DNA of 64,000 nucleotides from Aphrocallistes beatrix. Its lineage: Eukaryota > Porifera > Hexactinellida > Sceptrulophora > Aphrocallistidae. The notes beneath the pieces were generated by a model. That model did no database searches. It was not told the DNA's origin and saw only the letters and a program-made list of their open reading frames with translations. Below, piece by piece: positions 53,438 through 63,895 of the stretch (position 1 is the stretch's first letter; every line of letters begins with the position of its first letter). The stretch spans positions 9,707,524 through 9,771,523 of the forward strand of contig OY725488.1 in NCBI GenBank assembly GCA_963281255.1, given 5' to 3'. The position numbers were made by a program, and so were the translations under genes.

Positions 53438-54667
53438 ATGACGTCAGATAGTGACTTCGATCTCTGCAAGGACCTAGACATTCTGTCCCCGACACCATTG
53501 GTCACCTTCCTCCACTCCTCCTCCCCTCTCTCTAATGAGGCGCTATCGGACCCGGAGTCCGCCGGCATTCGCTTCTCCCTCTCTCCTTCCACTCCCTCCT
53601 CAGGTCCCGTCTTCTCCGCCGCCACTGAGCGCATGCGCTACGCGGCCGCGGCGATGGAGGACCTGTCCTCTCCCTACTACGTCGCCGCCAGGGACCGCAG
53701 CTCAGGGAAGCTAAGGCTGCTCCCGACGCAGATCTTCCAGCTCTCTCCTCAGATCGCGTCCAAGAGCCGGCGCACCGGCGAGGAGGGAGAGACGGAGGGG
53801 ACGAGCAGCCGAGAGAAGAGAGCAGAGCTCACGCGGGCTTTCGGGAGTTCCAAAGCCAAGCGGAAGCTAGCGAGCGCTGAGCTGTCCAGGAATGACCCCG
53901 AGTTCTTGGCCGATTCGATGGAGAAGACACTCAGCGGTGTGGAGGTGGAGGAGGCGGAGGGGACGACCTCCTCCCTCCTGCTGCCCCCGCACCACGCGGA
54001 GGGGGAGGACCCGGCGGAGATCTTCCTCCTGGAGGAGCTGCTGTCCGAAGGAGTCCTCAACTCCGCGTCCAGCTACGCGCGGGAGATCCGAAACGCCGGA
54101 CCCGATCAGCTGGAGCAGTGGGGGGTGGAGCGGCGGTACGGAGAGTATGTGTCCTCCTGGATGAGCGAGGAGAGACTCGCACAGCTGAGAGAACACTCCC
54201 GCTACCACTTCAAGCCCCTCTTGAAGGCCTTGGTCTGTCTGCACTTCCTGATCTCCTTCTATCTCGTCCCCGCCAAGAAACACTCCAAGTCACTGCTTGA
54301 AGAGATAGACTTCATCCCTGGTGAAGTGAAGGAGTTCTGTCTGGCTAGCTTCACGGAGCGGAGTATTGACTCGTGCGGTGAGCCGAGCTACTCACTCAGT
54401 CGGAGAGTCAAGGACAAACTCTTGCTTTATATACTCACGCTAGCTCTCGTGTTAGAGGGTTACAAGATGGACGCTTCTTGTCTCGTGTCTAGCCTCAACA
54501 TTCTCGCCGTGTCTGCTAGGAAATATTTCCTGGCCATTGGATGCAAGTTTGTTTCTAACTTTCCCAAAAAGCGGAAACTCGAGAACGGAGAGGAATTGAA
54601 TAATTCGATGAAGCTATTCTTAGCTGCTCCTCTCAAGCTACCAAAGAGATTCGCATTTAGAAAATAA
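53438..54667 (+). CDS. POLR1E: RNA polymerase I subunit A49/PAF53 (409 aa)
   Basis: A single-exon frame, close to the usual length of the family (about 410-420). The N-terminal part holds the dimerisation domain that pairs with the A34.5/PAF49 subunit (MRYAAAAMEDLSSPYYVAAR, then KLRLLPTQIFQLSPQI). A linker contains [20 protein letters not shown], matching the A49 'FG(S)xKxKR' stretch. The C-terminus holds the tandem winged-helix region: LLYILTLALVLEGYKMDASC, LNILAVSARKYFLAIGCK, ending APLKLPKRFAFRK. A49 acts in the nucleolus in rDNA transcription initiation and elongation. The ATG is at MTSDSDFDLCK. The 5' half is GC-rich, unlike its surroundings. A dead copy lies at 7026. Confidence 0.85.
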   Translation: MTSDSDFDLCKDLDILSPTPLVTFLHSSSPLSNEALSDPESAGIRFSLSPSTPSSGPVFSAATERMRYAAAAMEDLSSPYYVAARDRSSGKLRLLPTQIFQLSPQIASKSRRTGEEGETEGTSSREKRAELTRAFGSSKAKRKLASAELSRNDPEFLADSMEKTLSGVEVEEAEGTTSSLLLPPHHAEGEDPAEIFLLEELLSEGVLNSASSYAREIRNAGPDQLEQWGVERRYGEYVSSWMSEERLAQLREHSRYHFKPLLKALVCLHFLISFYLVPAKKHSKSLLEEIDFIPGEVKEFCLASFTERSIDSCGEPSYSLSRRVKDKLLLYILTLALVLEGYKMDASCLVSSLNILAVSARKYFLAIGCKFVSNFPKKRKLENGEELNNSMKLFLAAPLKLPKRFAFRK

Positions 54668-55111
54668 TTTGATTACAATCTCAAGTTCCTTTCTCTATTC
54701 TGTGTTTAAGTAATTTTATTAAATTATCCATGGTCCATCGATGTTCAATTCTCAGTTCAGCGTAGTGGCGGTGTGAGGGTGAGGCCAGGTGGGATACAGA
54801 CCCCAGGAGAATTCTAGTTTGTCCCATCCACAGTGTAACACATTTGAATTACTAAAAAGCATATTGGATGACAAATCATCAAAAAATGTGCAGCCATTCC
54901 CTTTTTACTATTGGACGAAAGCTATCCAAAATCCACTGTAAAAAGACAACTGATATCAAAAAAACACTTTTCGAAATGTCTGCCCCACCAGTGTTACCAG
55001 TGTAGCTAGCGCTGCACCTGACTCGGCGATAAAATATTATTACAATTCACGAATGTAAATTGCTCATTTCTTTAATGTTTTAATCTCCATGAAATATTAC
55101 TATAGCTAGCG

Positions 55112-56339
55112 ATGGGGAACAAGATTGACAAGGTTGTGGGTGGAGTGTATCTGGGAGACATAAGCGGTGCTAGGGATGAAGAGGGGATGAAGGCTCTCGG
55201 GATAACTCACGTGCTGTCTCTGAGACTGAAAGAAGAGGAAATACACCCGGGGCAGTTCAAGTATCTGTGTATAGAAGCGCCTAACTTCCCTGACTCAGAT
55301 ATCTCCAAGCACTTCAAGCAGTGCATTGGTATGCGATGTTATTCCTTTATTCTACTCGCAGTATTTCCTGAAGATCGCATAAGCGCCTATTTCACGCGCT
55401 TAGTTAATCTAATAATGAGCTTAATTATTTAAAAAATGCAAAAAAATTTTAAGGAATGAAAAATGAAGAGCACAAAATTTCGCTTTACAATAATCCAGAT
55501 GGAAATACTGCTTACACGTACATACCGTATATACTATGATATGCGTAGTATCTTCATGGAAAAATCTCATCCTTTTGAAGAGGACGTTTTTCCACCTCTT
55601 ATTATATTATATACAGCAATTTATTCCCTCATCATTTATCGAATCACTCGTGTGTTCACACCATTGAGAAGTCTCTTATATCGGAAATATTATATTTCTT
55701 CCGGTGGAAAATGAGGATAAGAATAGAGTATATATGTCCCCTGGTACTATTATTAGAGAAGTACATTAATGATGTTAGTACATGAAAAGAAATAGAATTG
55801 TTATTACTAATTCTGCACACTTCAGAAAGAAAAGTATCCATTCCTAATTCTCTCTAATGTACACTCTATAATTACTCGAATAATCTCACTAATCCAGTAG
55901 TTAAATCGCACTGTAACTTATGCGGAATTCAACCAAACGTCCCAAGGCATACAAATATCAGTTACAAGTGCTGACTATAGTCTGTAGTATTGTCTGTAGA
56001 TCAGCTGATTAACAGCTGTCTCCTGTAGAGTTCATTCACTCAGCCCTGCTTTCTGGCGGGTGCGTCCTGATCCACTGCATGGGTGGCATCGTACGGTCTC
56101 CCACCGTCACCTGTGCCTACTTCATGACTGCCACCAGTCTAAATTTAGACGAGGTGCTAGCTGCCATCAAGAAGGTGCGAGAAATGGTGGACCCCAGCCC
56201 CAACTTCCTGGAACAGCTGCGCTTGTATGAGAAGTATTTCGTGGAGAAAGAGAGGAAGCGATTGGCCGAGAAATTCCCTAAATCCGCAGAACTTAAAGAG
56301 AGACTGGAAGCAGAACTCAAATCTATTCTTTCGAATTGA
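55112..56339 (+). CDS. DUSP22: Dual-specificity phosphatase, DUSP22/15 type
   Basis: Two exons, 55112-55328 and 56029-56339, join in phase 1 through a GT-AG intron to give 175 residues. The start MGNKIDKVVGGVYLGDI has the glycine needed for N-myristoylation, as in DUSP22 and DUSP15. ITHVLSL and KYLCIEAPNFPDSD match the family. The catalytic loop is HCMGGIVRS, with cysteine and arginine of CX5R in place; the alanine usual in HCxAG is glycine. The C-terminus is charged (EKERKRLAEKF). The enzyme removes phosphate from Tyr/Ser/Thr of signalling proteins, likely at membranes. DUSP15 versus DUSP22 cannot be separated here. Confidence 0.8.
55530..55735. repeat. Dispersed repeat in the DUSP intron (family with 60000-60120 and 60221-60440)
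   Basis: Shared order: 'tttatcgaatcactcgtgt', 'ttatatcggaaatat', 'cttccggtggaaaatg'. The copies at 60027-60110 and 60310-60400 show the same words with substitutions. Non-coding; ends not resolved. Confidence 0.5.
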
Positions 56340-57027
56340 TGCTTTTGATAGTATTTATTATTGATGTGTATATTTATTTATGAAATATTTCAACGAAGCC
56401 ACAGTGTTTGTCACTCAAGATTGTTAGCCGAAGATTGTATTCAGTCAAGGATATTTGGACTGTTTTATGCAAATAGCTTTTTCCTAGTTACGGCGAATTT
56501 TGTCTAATTTCGGTATCGAACGATGTTTTGAATATTTTTTAGGTTTAATTAATTTCAAATTGCATGGATCTGAGAAAATGACTCTAAACCTGTTAATTTA
56601 TGCTAAAACTTGGCATTTCGTCCGAGACTATCGACAATTTTAAGATTTAAGAGGTGAAATTTTATATTTAAAATTGGTCCTTAATTATTTGTACGATCGC
56701 TATTATAATATAATTGAGACTCTCAATTATGAGTAATTAAAATGTGCAGAATACGAATTTGAAATCAAAAATAGAAAATTTCTTAGTTTAGTACATATTC
56801 CTTTGGGGATTAACTCACTTTAACACTAAATAATTGTATGGAGGTTTTCATGATGGTCGAATACTTTTGTCCAGGTAGTGCATAGTAAACAGGCGTGAAT
56901 ACATTTTGATAGTTTAATCATACTGGATCAAAAAGATAGACAAATGAGACATAACAGCTACAAAAATGTAATAGAATGGTACACATGCAAATTAGTTGTT
57001 TATTAACCTGTAATGAGTTATCAGGCA
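56340..57027. other. No gene seen; one solo Tc1-type end
   Basis: AT-rich 3' flank of the phosphatase gene. Bases 56855-56881 ('cttttgtccaggtagtgca') match the end of the 30817 MITE. No other feature. Confidence 0.55.
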
Positions 57028-58062
57028 TCAACATCTTCTATAGTAGAGAGTATCATGGTAGTTCTTAACAATAGGTTTGATCTTCTTATTGACATTGGTT
57101 AGCTGTCTCTTCTGTTTGCAGTATTGGAACACCATCATACTGACTATGTACAGGTAATTCAAGTTGAACTGGAAGATGTACACGATGTATGTGAAGCGAA
57201 GATTGAAGTAATCTCTTATTAGGTTGAATAAATTAGAGCTAACGAAATTTAGTATAATAATCACAAAATTGTCTCTAGAACGAGAAATTGTGATACTGCA
57301 CATCGCTATTGCCACTAGGATGGTGGCTATTTTGTAATGGAGACGGAGAGACCTAGCAGTACGATACTCAGCTCTGTCTTTAAACCATCTAGCTTCTTTC
57401 TCTCTACTCTTGAGCTGAATGTACAGACGACGAGCATACACCAGATAAATGATGAAATCAGAGATATAGACAAATGAGAATATTGCTTCATTGATGATAA
57501 ATAGAGGAGTATACCAATGAATGGGGAGCAAGTTCGAAGTTAAAAAGTAGTCATCAATGGAGAACACTACACACCTGACTACTATGTACCATGTCCACCT
57601 AATGATAGTGTACTTGTAGGGAGAATGGAGATATATCAACCACAGAACCTTCAGGAACATACACAATATTGGAAGATGGCATTGATACGAAATTAAATTC
57701 AAATAATTATTAAAAACAACTAATCTTTCTAATACCTCGACCGAATTTATATCAAAGTGAATTGCGATTATTGAAAATAGCAAGTACGCGAAGAAAAGGA
57801 ACAAATTATAGACAATCTCCAGTAAGACTATGATGATGATGAAGTTGGATATGAGAGCTTTGATTCTCAGGTTTTTACGATGGTTCTGGAATGATTGCAA
57901 CATTAACTCATCCTGAGAGATAGATTTAATCTCGAAATGAAGAAGATACCTCCTCCTAACATAGTAGATGAGGACAACTGATGCTAACAAGCAGAATGTA
58001 AAGGATAGTATGGTGATAATGCATGCTTCGATGGTTAATAGTTCAAACGGTATATCATCCAT
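57028..58062 (-). CDS. Multi-pass membrane protein, about seven helices (344 aa)
   Basis: An intact single-exon frame starting at ATG (MDDIPFELLTIEACI). Hydrophobic segments: about 8-34 (IITILSFTFCLLASVVLIYY), about 70-105 (two passes or one long), about 125-150, 152-172, 185-215, 245-262, 268-290 and 300-325. The first loop and the stretch before helix 6 are basic (RRRYLLHF, KSREKEARWFKDRAEYR), so these sides are probably cytosolic. The layout resembles a GPCR-like receptor, but no DRY or NPxxY motif is seen. The family is not recognised. No signal peptide other than helix one. Confidence 0.6.
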   Translation of the reverse strand: MDDIPFELLTIEACIITILSFTFCLLASVVLIYYVRRRYLLHFEIKSISQDELMLQSFQNHRKNLRIKALISNFIIIIVLLEIVYNLFLFFAYLLFSIIAIHFDINSVEVLERLVVFNNYLNLISYQCHLPILCMFLKVLWLIYLHSPYKYTIIRWTWYIVVRCVVFSIDDYFLTSNLLPIHWYTPLFIINEAIFSFVYISDFIIYLVYARRLYIQLKSREKEARWFKDRAEYRTARSLRLHYKIATILVAIAMCSITISRSRDNFVIIILNFVSSNLFNLIRDYFNLRFTYIVYIFQFNLNYLYIVSMMVFQYCKQKRQLTNVNKKIKPIVKNYHDTLYYRRC

Positions 58063-58820
58063 GGTCAGATTAATGAATTTATTTCAACTTAATGAATTCA
58101 ATTTAAAATAATTATACATACATCTATTTATATATTACGTATACCATGTATATGTAACTTAGCATATTACATAGACATAAATATCCTTAGAGTTTGATGT
58201 TGGAATGAATGAAGTAGAGAGTATACTTATTCGGGATAAGATTTAATACAGCTTAGCAATCTATCAACGTAATAGTGAATGTACTAGTATGGTCTAACAG
58301 CTATGCCCAGTGACATAAGTAATTTTACCCAAATAGATTTCTGCACATCTTCGGGCTCAGTTTTTTATATAAAATGATTTGGAATTTCTGTTTAAACTTA
58401 CTATTGCATTATTAGTGCAGCTCCTAGTATAGGAGATGCCTTATGTCATGATTGGTGTGCGACGTCCGTCCTTTTTAAAATAACTAAATTGAAGTAGTTT
58501 TAATAGGTAAAATTTAAAATTTCGATGTTGGTGAGTGTTAATGAAATATTAATCCGTTTTCCATCTGTATTTTTAAGGTCTTGTGATAAATGATTATATT
58601 TTTAAAAAAATCCAATTTAAATTTATTCTACTAATTATTGATGCCTAAAAATGTGATTGCAAATAACAATCATTTTATATTTCCCATTGCGCAACCCTAA
58701 ACAACCTCAAAATTTCTAATAGAGTCAAAAAATCAGAATAATCATTCATTTTCTATCCTAGCAGTCAATGTTGAGATGATAATTAATGGGATCCATTTCC
58801 ACCAATAGAAATCAGGTATT
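58063..58820. other. No gene seen; shared promoter region candidate
   Basis: The membrane-protein gene (minus) and TTC1 (plus) diverge from this 760-base gap, which is AT-rich and must hold both promoters. I could not see a distinctive core motif. Confidence 0.5.
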
Positions 58821-59822
58821 ATGAGTGACTCTGATGAGTTCTGGTCAGCTGATGAAGAGGATTCTAAAACAGCTGAGCTGAAAGAGAATTCCAAACGAAC
58901 CTTTGAGAATAGAGACACAATTCCAACGTGTGAGACTCATGAAAATTCTGTTCACAAACATAACGATGCACTCACTACACAAACTGAAAGAATCGCTTTT
59001 AATTCAGATTCTTCTGTCACTGAGTTAGGAGTGGGGAGTGTTACATCCGGTGTGTTACACACAGCTGTAGATAGAGAAGAAATGCTTGAAGCAGGAAAAG
59101 TAGCTGACACAGAAGAGAAGTCTGGAGTGGCAGAAAATGAAAACGACACAGAAGTAAAGAGATCTGGAGTGGCAGAGAAGGAAAACGATACAGAAGAGAA
59201 GAGATCTGAAGTGACAGAGAAGGAACGCGACACAGAAGAGAAGAGAGAGGTGGTTATCCCTGAATTGGATGCTGAAGAGCTGGAGAGAGTGAAGACAGAG
59301 GTGCTGGAGAGGAAGGAGGCTGGGAACCAACTATTCCGCTCGGGAGAGTTCTCCTCTGCCATGGAGGAGTACTCATCCGGGCTGGAGATGTGTCCGCCAC
59401 AGCTGAGCAAGGAGCGGTCCGTCCTCCTCTCCAACCGCTCCGTCTGTCGCTTGAGGCTGGGAGAGGACCAGTTGGCTCTCGCCGACTGCTCAGAAGCGCT
59501 GGAGCTTGAGCCCGCGTATGCGAAAGCGAGGCTGAGACGCGCTCAGCTGTTCGAACAGCTGGGAAAGCTTGAAGAGGCGCTGGAAGATTATAATCAGCTG
59601 TTGAAGACAGAGCCTAGCAACCGAGAGGCCAGGAATGCAGTGCCTCGCCTGACAGTTGAGGTGGAGAAGCAGAGAGAAGCTCTCAAGACTGAAGCCATCT
59701 CCAAACTGAAAGACCTCGGGAACATGTTTCTAAATCCATTCGGGATCTCCACTAACGACTTTAAATTCGTCCAAGACCCTAGCACTGGCGGTTATAATGT
59801 CTCGTTTGAGAAGAAGAGCTGA
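58821..59822 (+). CDS. TTC1: Tetratricopeptide repeat protein 1 (333 aa)
   Basis: An intronless frame starting at ATG (MSDSDEFWSADEEDSK). Residues 1-150 are acidic and disordered, with a 14-residue direct repeat (SGVAENENDTEVKR and two variants) at about 97-141. From about 160 three TPR motifs follow: AGNQLFRSGEFSSAMEEYS, SNRSVCRLRLGEDQLALAD, KARLRRAQLFEQLGKLEEAL. The C-terminus LKDLGNMFLNPFGISTNDFK is diagnostic of TTC1. TTC1 binds Hsp90/Hsp70 and Ras-type partners as a co-chaperone-like adaptor in the cytosol. Length is a little above the human protein (292) because of the acidic repeats. Confidence 0.9.
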   Translation: MSDSDEFWSADEEDSKTAELKENSKRTFENRDTIPTCETHENSVHKHNDALTTQTERIAFNSDSSVTELGVGSVTSGVLHTAVDREEMLEAGKVADTEEKSGVAENENDTEVKRSGVAEKENDTEEKRSEVTEKERDTEEKREVVIPELDAEELERVKTEVLERKEAGNQLFRSGEFSSAMEEYSSGLEMCPPQLSKERSVLLSNRSVCRLRLGEDQLALADCSEALELEPAYAKARLRRAQLFEQLGKLEEALEDYNQLLKTEPSNREARNAVPRLTVEVEKQREALKTEAISKLKDLGNMFLNPFGISTNDFKFVQDPSTGGYNVSFEKKS

Positions 59823-59929
59823 GTGTGCATGGAGGATGTTCTCATTCAGTTTGTGAGGTGTCTTATTAAGCGTTTAATTCACTGATGATATATCTGAATA
59901 TTGAGGTCCATTACTCCCTTTACTTTATT

Positions 59930-60640
59930 TATAATAATACATGAGTAGAAATTCACCAAAAAGGTGTTACATTTTTTTTTACCCTTAGAATAAAGTTTTA
60001 TTTCAAATTCTTGCTTTCCTAGCATTTATCCAATCACTTGCGTGGTTAATCCATTGAAATTTGTGAGATATTCCTTCAAATGGAGATGTGAATGAATAAA
60101 ATCGCCCGTCCACTACTCTAAGTAAACGGTATTTATAATTTTATATGCATTCATGCCAACCGTCCCATTTTTATTAAATTTCTCCATCATATCCCGCTTT
60201 TTTTGATTTCATGTATATTGTATTACCTCGAATAATCCCCCCAAAGAGGGTGCTAAAGTATTTTTGTTTCCCTTTGAATAAAGATTAATGTTGAATTCTT
60301 CCCTTCTACGAGTATTTGTTGAATCGTTCGTGCGGTTATTTCCCTTTAAAATTCTCTTAAATCTGAAATATGAATATTCTTCAGGTGGCAAATGGGGCTA
60401 AAAATTAATAATCCCTCGGCTACTATTCGAGTATATACGATGGAAAAACTTTTATATTGCGCCCCGCCATGAAATTCAACGCCGCATCCCGCCTTTATCA
60501 TGGCTCAAGTTGGAATGTATATAATAGCCAACCTGAGCCACGTTTAAAGCGGGACGCAGCGTTGAATTTCGCGGGACATGGCGGGACATAATGGGGAAAA
60601 TTTCATGTAAAAGCGGGACAATCGAGAAAATTAGCTCAAT
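59930..60640. repeat. Repeat-rich spacer with inverted repeat
   Basis: Two copies (60000-60120 and 60221-60440) of the repeat family also in the DUSP intron. Bases 60460-60600 form a palindrome: 'catgaaattcaacgccgc' faces 'gcagcgttgaatttcgcg'. Bases 60870-60980 contain two tandem 'ccaggggggctcagccc'-type units. No gene. Confidence 0.55.
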
Positions 60641-61022
60641 AGAAGAGTGAAAATAACGGGACAGTTGTCAAGTATGGAATGTATCAGTGTTTCCCTCAGG
60701 ATTATTGGAAAGCGCGTTATTTTACAATTTTTGTGCGGTTTATTCGCGGAAATTGCATTATTTCACAACAAATTCACGCTCGACGAGCTAAGCCTGCTAA
60801 ATAGCGCGCTTAACGCGCTCGGCGGGAAATACTGGTATGTATGTGCAAGGGCGCCGAACTTTTCCAAATCTAAGGACAATTTCGGGAATCCAGGGGGGCT
60901 CAGCCCTAAATTTTGTATTGTGTCTATGGGCCATCTTCGAATCCAGGGGGGTTCCAGCCCCCCGGGTTCGGCGCCTATGTGTATGTGAACAGTGTCCACC
61001 CATCAGTCTATTTATAGCTGAG

Positions 61023-62694
61023 ATGGCGTCCGGGGGCGGCTTCGGGGGAGGGTTCATGCCGGAGAGCAGCATGATGGACACTAGCTTCGGCGCGTCCAGC
61101 CAAGGACAACCGAAGAGAGAATCGAGCGGCAACGGCCGAGTCATCCCCGTCACGGCTCTGATGATCCAAAAGTCCGCAGCCCGCAAGCAGAGTCACGGGG
61201 ACGAGTTCGTGATCAACGGACAGGCCGTGACCCAGGTGAAGATCCTAGGCCAGGTGCAGGAGGTGAAGGAGACACAGACCGTGTCCACTTACACCATCAA
61301 CGACTCCAGTGGGGCGCTGGTCGAAGTGAAGCGCTGGGTGAACGCCGGGGACGGCGTGCGGGAGCAGAATGCGCGGGCGGAGGTGAGGGAGGGGATGTAC
61401 TGCTGGGTGGTGGGGAACCTGCGGTCCTTCTCTGACACCCCACACGTCTCCTCGTACGTGATCGTGCCCATCAAATCCATGAACGAGATCACGCGACACC
61501 TCCTGGAGGTGGTGTACGTGCACCTGGCCATGACACGTGGTCCTGACGCCGACACCAGCTCTATGCAGGTACGTTAGCCTAACTCACAGGATCCAAATCA
61601 TGGTCCTGAACTGAGTTGACTAATTCATTGGAAAGTAATGAATTATTCAACAAACTTCATTCTTGTGAGATGTGTTCACTTCCCAACTTCCAAATGCTGG
61701 TCTGACTTAGTCACAGGGCGGTCCTAGACGAGGCATTTGAACCGAGTTTGATTCTGCGACCCCGGATTTCATTCGATCACCAAACAAATCATAGTAAGGG
61801 CCTCTTTGGCCCCGCCTCGCCCCGGGCTTGGAAATTCCTGTGACCGCCCCTGCATAATCATAAAGTAAAAAATTTATTCAGTCGACTCCGCTTAATAGGT
61901 CACATCGGTCAGAGGACATTTCTACTAAAAAAAAGGACATCGAAAATATTTTGTATTAACTTCTATGTGTGAGAGCGATTCTGGTCCTGCCAAAAGTGAC
62001 CCTATTAAGCGAAGTAAATAAAACTGACATACAGTACAGTCGAACACTTCATTCTTATAACACTAATACCCAAAATATAATATTATCAATCGCCTCTACC
62101 TTTTGAATCGAGGTTTATAATGTAATATCTTTCAAAAAGAATGACCGCCCCTGCATAGCCACAAAGTAAAAATGTATACAGTCGACTCCGATTAATAGGC
62201 CACATCGGTCAGAAGACATTTTTCCCCGATTAAGCGGAGAACCCTATTAACCTAAAAAAATTTCCGGTCCTGCCAAAGGTGACCCGATTAAATCGACTGT
62301 AATTTATTTTCTAGTTTGTTTCAGTGACCCTATTAAGCGGAGTCGACTTATAGGTAGTAGAACCTCGTCAATATAAACACCAAATAATGAACCACCGTTA
62401 AAATGCAATCATAGCGGATATGTGCATATTCTCATTCTGCAGGTGGACCAATCAGCTGGACAGTTCGGCGCTGGAGTAGCTCAGATCCACTCGGGTCTGT
62501 CGACCATCCAGAGAGACGCCTTCGAAGTGATTCGCTCCTGCCACGCAGAGAACGGACTGCACATGGGAGAGATTCTCACCAAACTGGGCCCCCGCTACTC
62601 GGAGGATCAGATACGGGCTGCCACGGAATTTCTCTGCGCAGAGGGACTGGCTTATAACTCCACAGACGATGACTACTTCAAATCCACCGAGTAA
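61023..62694 (+). CDS. RPA2: Replication protein A 32-kDa subunit (265 aa)
   Basis: Two exons, 61023-61568 and 62443-62694, join in phase 0 across a GT-AG intron. The N-terminus (MASGGGFGGGFMPESSMM) is the Gly/Ser-rich, phosphorylated tail of the family. Residues about 40-170 are the OB fold: IPVTALMIQKS, VTQVKILGQVQEVKETQT, VEVKRWVNAGDG. Residues about 190-262 form the winged helix that binds repair proteins: GLSTIQRDAFEVIRSCHAEN, ending DDYFKSTE. RPA32 is the middle subunit of the heterotrimer that coats single-stranded DNA in replication and repair. Human RPA2 has 270 residues. The intron holds Tigger-type MITE DNA. Confidence 0.92.
61879..62349. mobile_element. Tigger/pogo-type MITE complex in the RPA2 intron
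   Basis: The left end CAGTCGACTCCGCTTAATAG and the right end CTATTAAGCGGAGTCGACT are inverted repeats. Inside are further copies of both ends (62182-62250) and a fragment of the 63231 element (62034-62130, with 'tcgcctctaccttttgaatc'). It looks like one MITE inserted into another. Non-coding. Confidence 0.6.
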
Positions 62695-62799
62695 CATCTG
62701 ATAGCACACAGAGTGTGACAGATTAGTTAATTAAACGCAGTGTCACTTCTAATTGTTAATTCAGATTAAAATCAGCGATTCCTTCCAAATCTCATCTGT

Positions 62800-63140
62800 A
62801 CGCAGGGTTCTCTCTAGGATTTTCTGAAGGCGAATCGGCAGTGGCGTAGCAAAGATTTCTTGACGGGGGACACAGCATCAGATGTGGGTCTGTCTAGGGA
62901 GCGCTGTAGCCCCCAGTGGGTCCAGGGGCAAAGCGCCTGGAGGTCATGGGTTTATCTAGGATTTCAAGTCCGGCACCTTTTTGAAGGTGATAGAGGTTAT
63001 ATGGCACCCAAACAGTGGTTTATTTGTAATTCCAGGAGTGGTGGAAAGCCGGCACAAAAATAGAATCACACTAAGCACCTTGGCTCCTGGACGATACCAG
63101 GCTGGCACCGATAAGTGCCCGCCGAGCACCTATATAAACC
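62800..63140. repeat. Dispersed repeat-like sequence
   Basis: Moderately GC-rich, with 'ccagtgggtccaggggcaaa' wording like other patches at 34350 and 60900. A 67-codon chance frame is present but lacks support. No gene is seen. Confidence 0.4.
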
Positions 63141-63230
63141 CTGCTGGAGGTTGACAACATTTATTTTGTAATATTCACAGATTCATCAAAGTTAGTATAC
63201 TATACTTCTCAGAGAGAAAATTACAAAATA

Positions 63231-63546
63231 CAGTACACCCTCGCTAATCCGAACAGCTTTGTTCCAATGTTCAAAAAAATCGTTCGGATTAGTGAATTTG
63301 TTCCGATTAGTGAAATAACACTAATTCAATAGGGCATTAATTATAATAAATTTGCATTGTTAAAATATTAAGGATATTATTTCGCTTTGATTGCTTATTT
63401 AACGAGGTTTCTCAATATTATTGTTATATTTAAGTTTATAAACGTTTATTCAAAGCATAGAGGCGAATAAAATTATACTTTGGGTGTTCGGATTTTAAGA
63501 AGGAAGTGTTCGGATTGGCGAGGTTCGGACTATCGAGGGTGTACTG
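63231..63546. mobile_element. Complete pogo/Tigger-type MITE (316 bp)
   Basis: Terminal inverted repeats start CAGTACACCCTCG at both ends (the right end reads CGAGGGTGTACTG). A TA dinucleotide flanks both sides. Inner copies of 'gttcggat' add subterminal repeats. A truncated relative lies at 28530-28690. Confidence 0.8.
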
Positions 63547-63895
63547 TATATGTAAATTTCTCATAAAAATTCGTACTTTAAATCCTGACCGGGGAGGCAT
63601 GTACCCCCTACCTATACTGAGTCAAATAGTCAAAAATTGGTGTCTGCAATGCTATTGCAACTGAATCTTATTCACTGATATCATTAGTATTTGCTATACT
63701 AGATACTTAATAGAGTTGTGTATTCAGATGAGATATATCCTTCCAATGGCATATCTGCTCGATACGTCATAACTACTGTGGAGAACCCTGCTTGAGCCTA
63801 TAACGTTATTTGACAGAATAAGTTTAACTGTTCTGGTGGTTCATTAGGTGCTATTCCTAACACTCTCTACATTCCTTCTCTCCCTAGCTACCGAC

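Noticed and set aside
58952..59434. Minus-strand frame of 160 codons in TTC1
   Set aside because: It is the Ser/Phe-rich antisense of the acidic Glu/Lys repeats of TTC1.
62860..63063. Small plus-strand frame after RPA2
   Set aside because: Sits in dispersed-repeat sequence with no recognisable motif and no start context.
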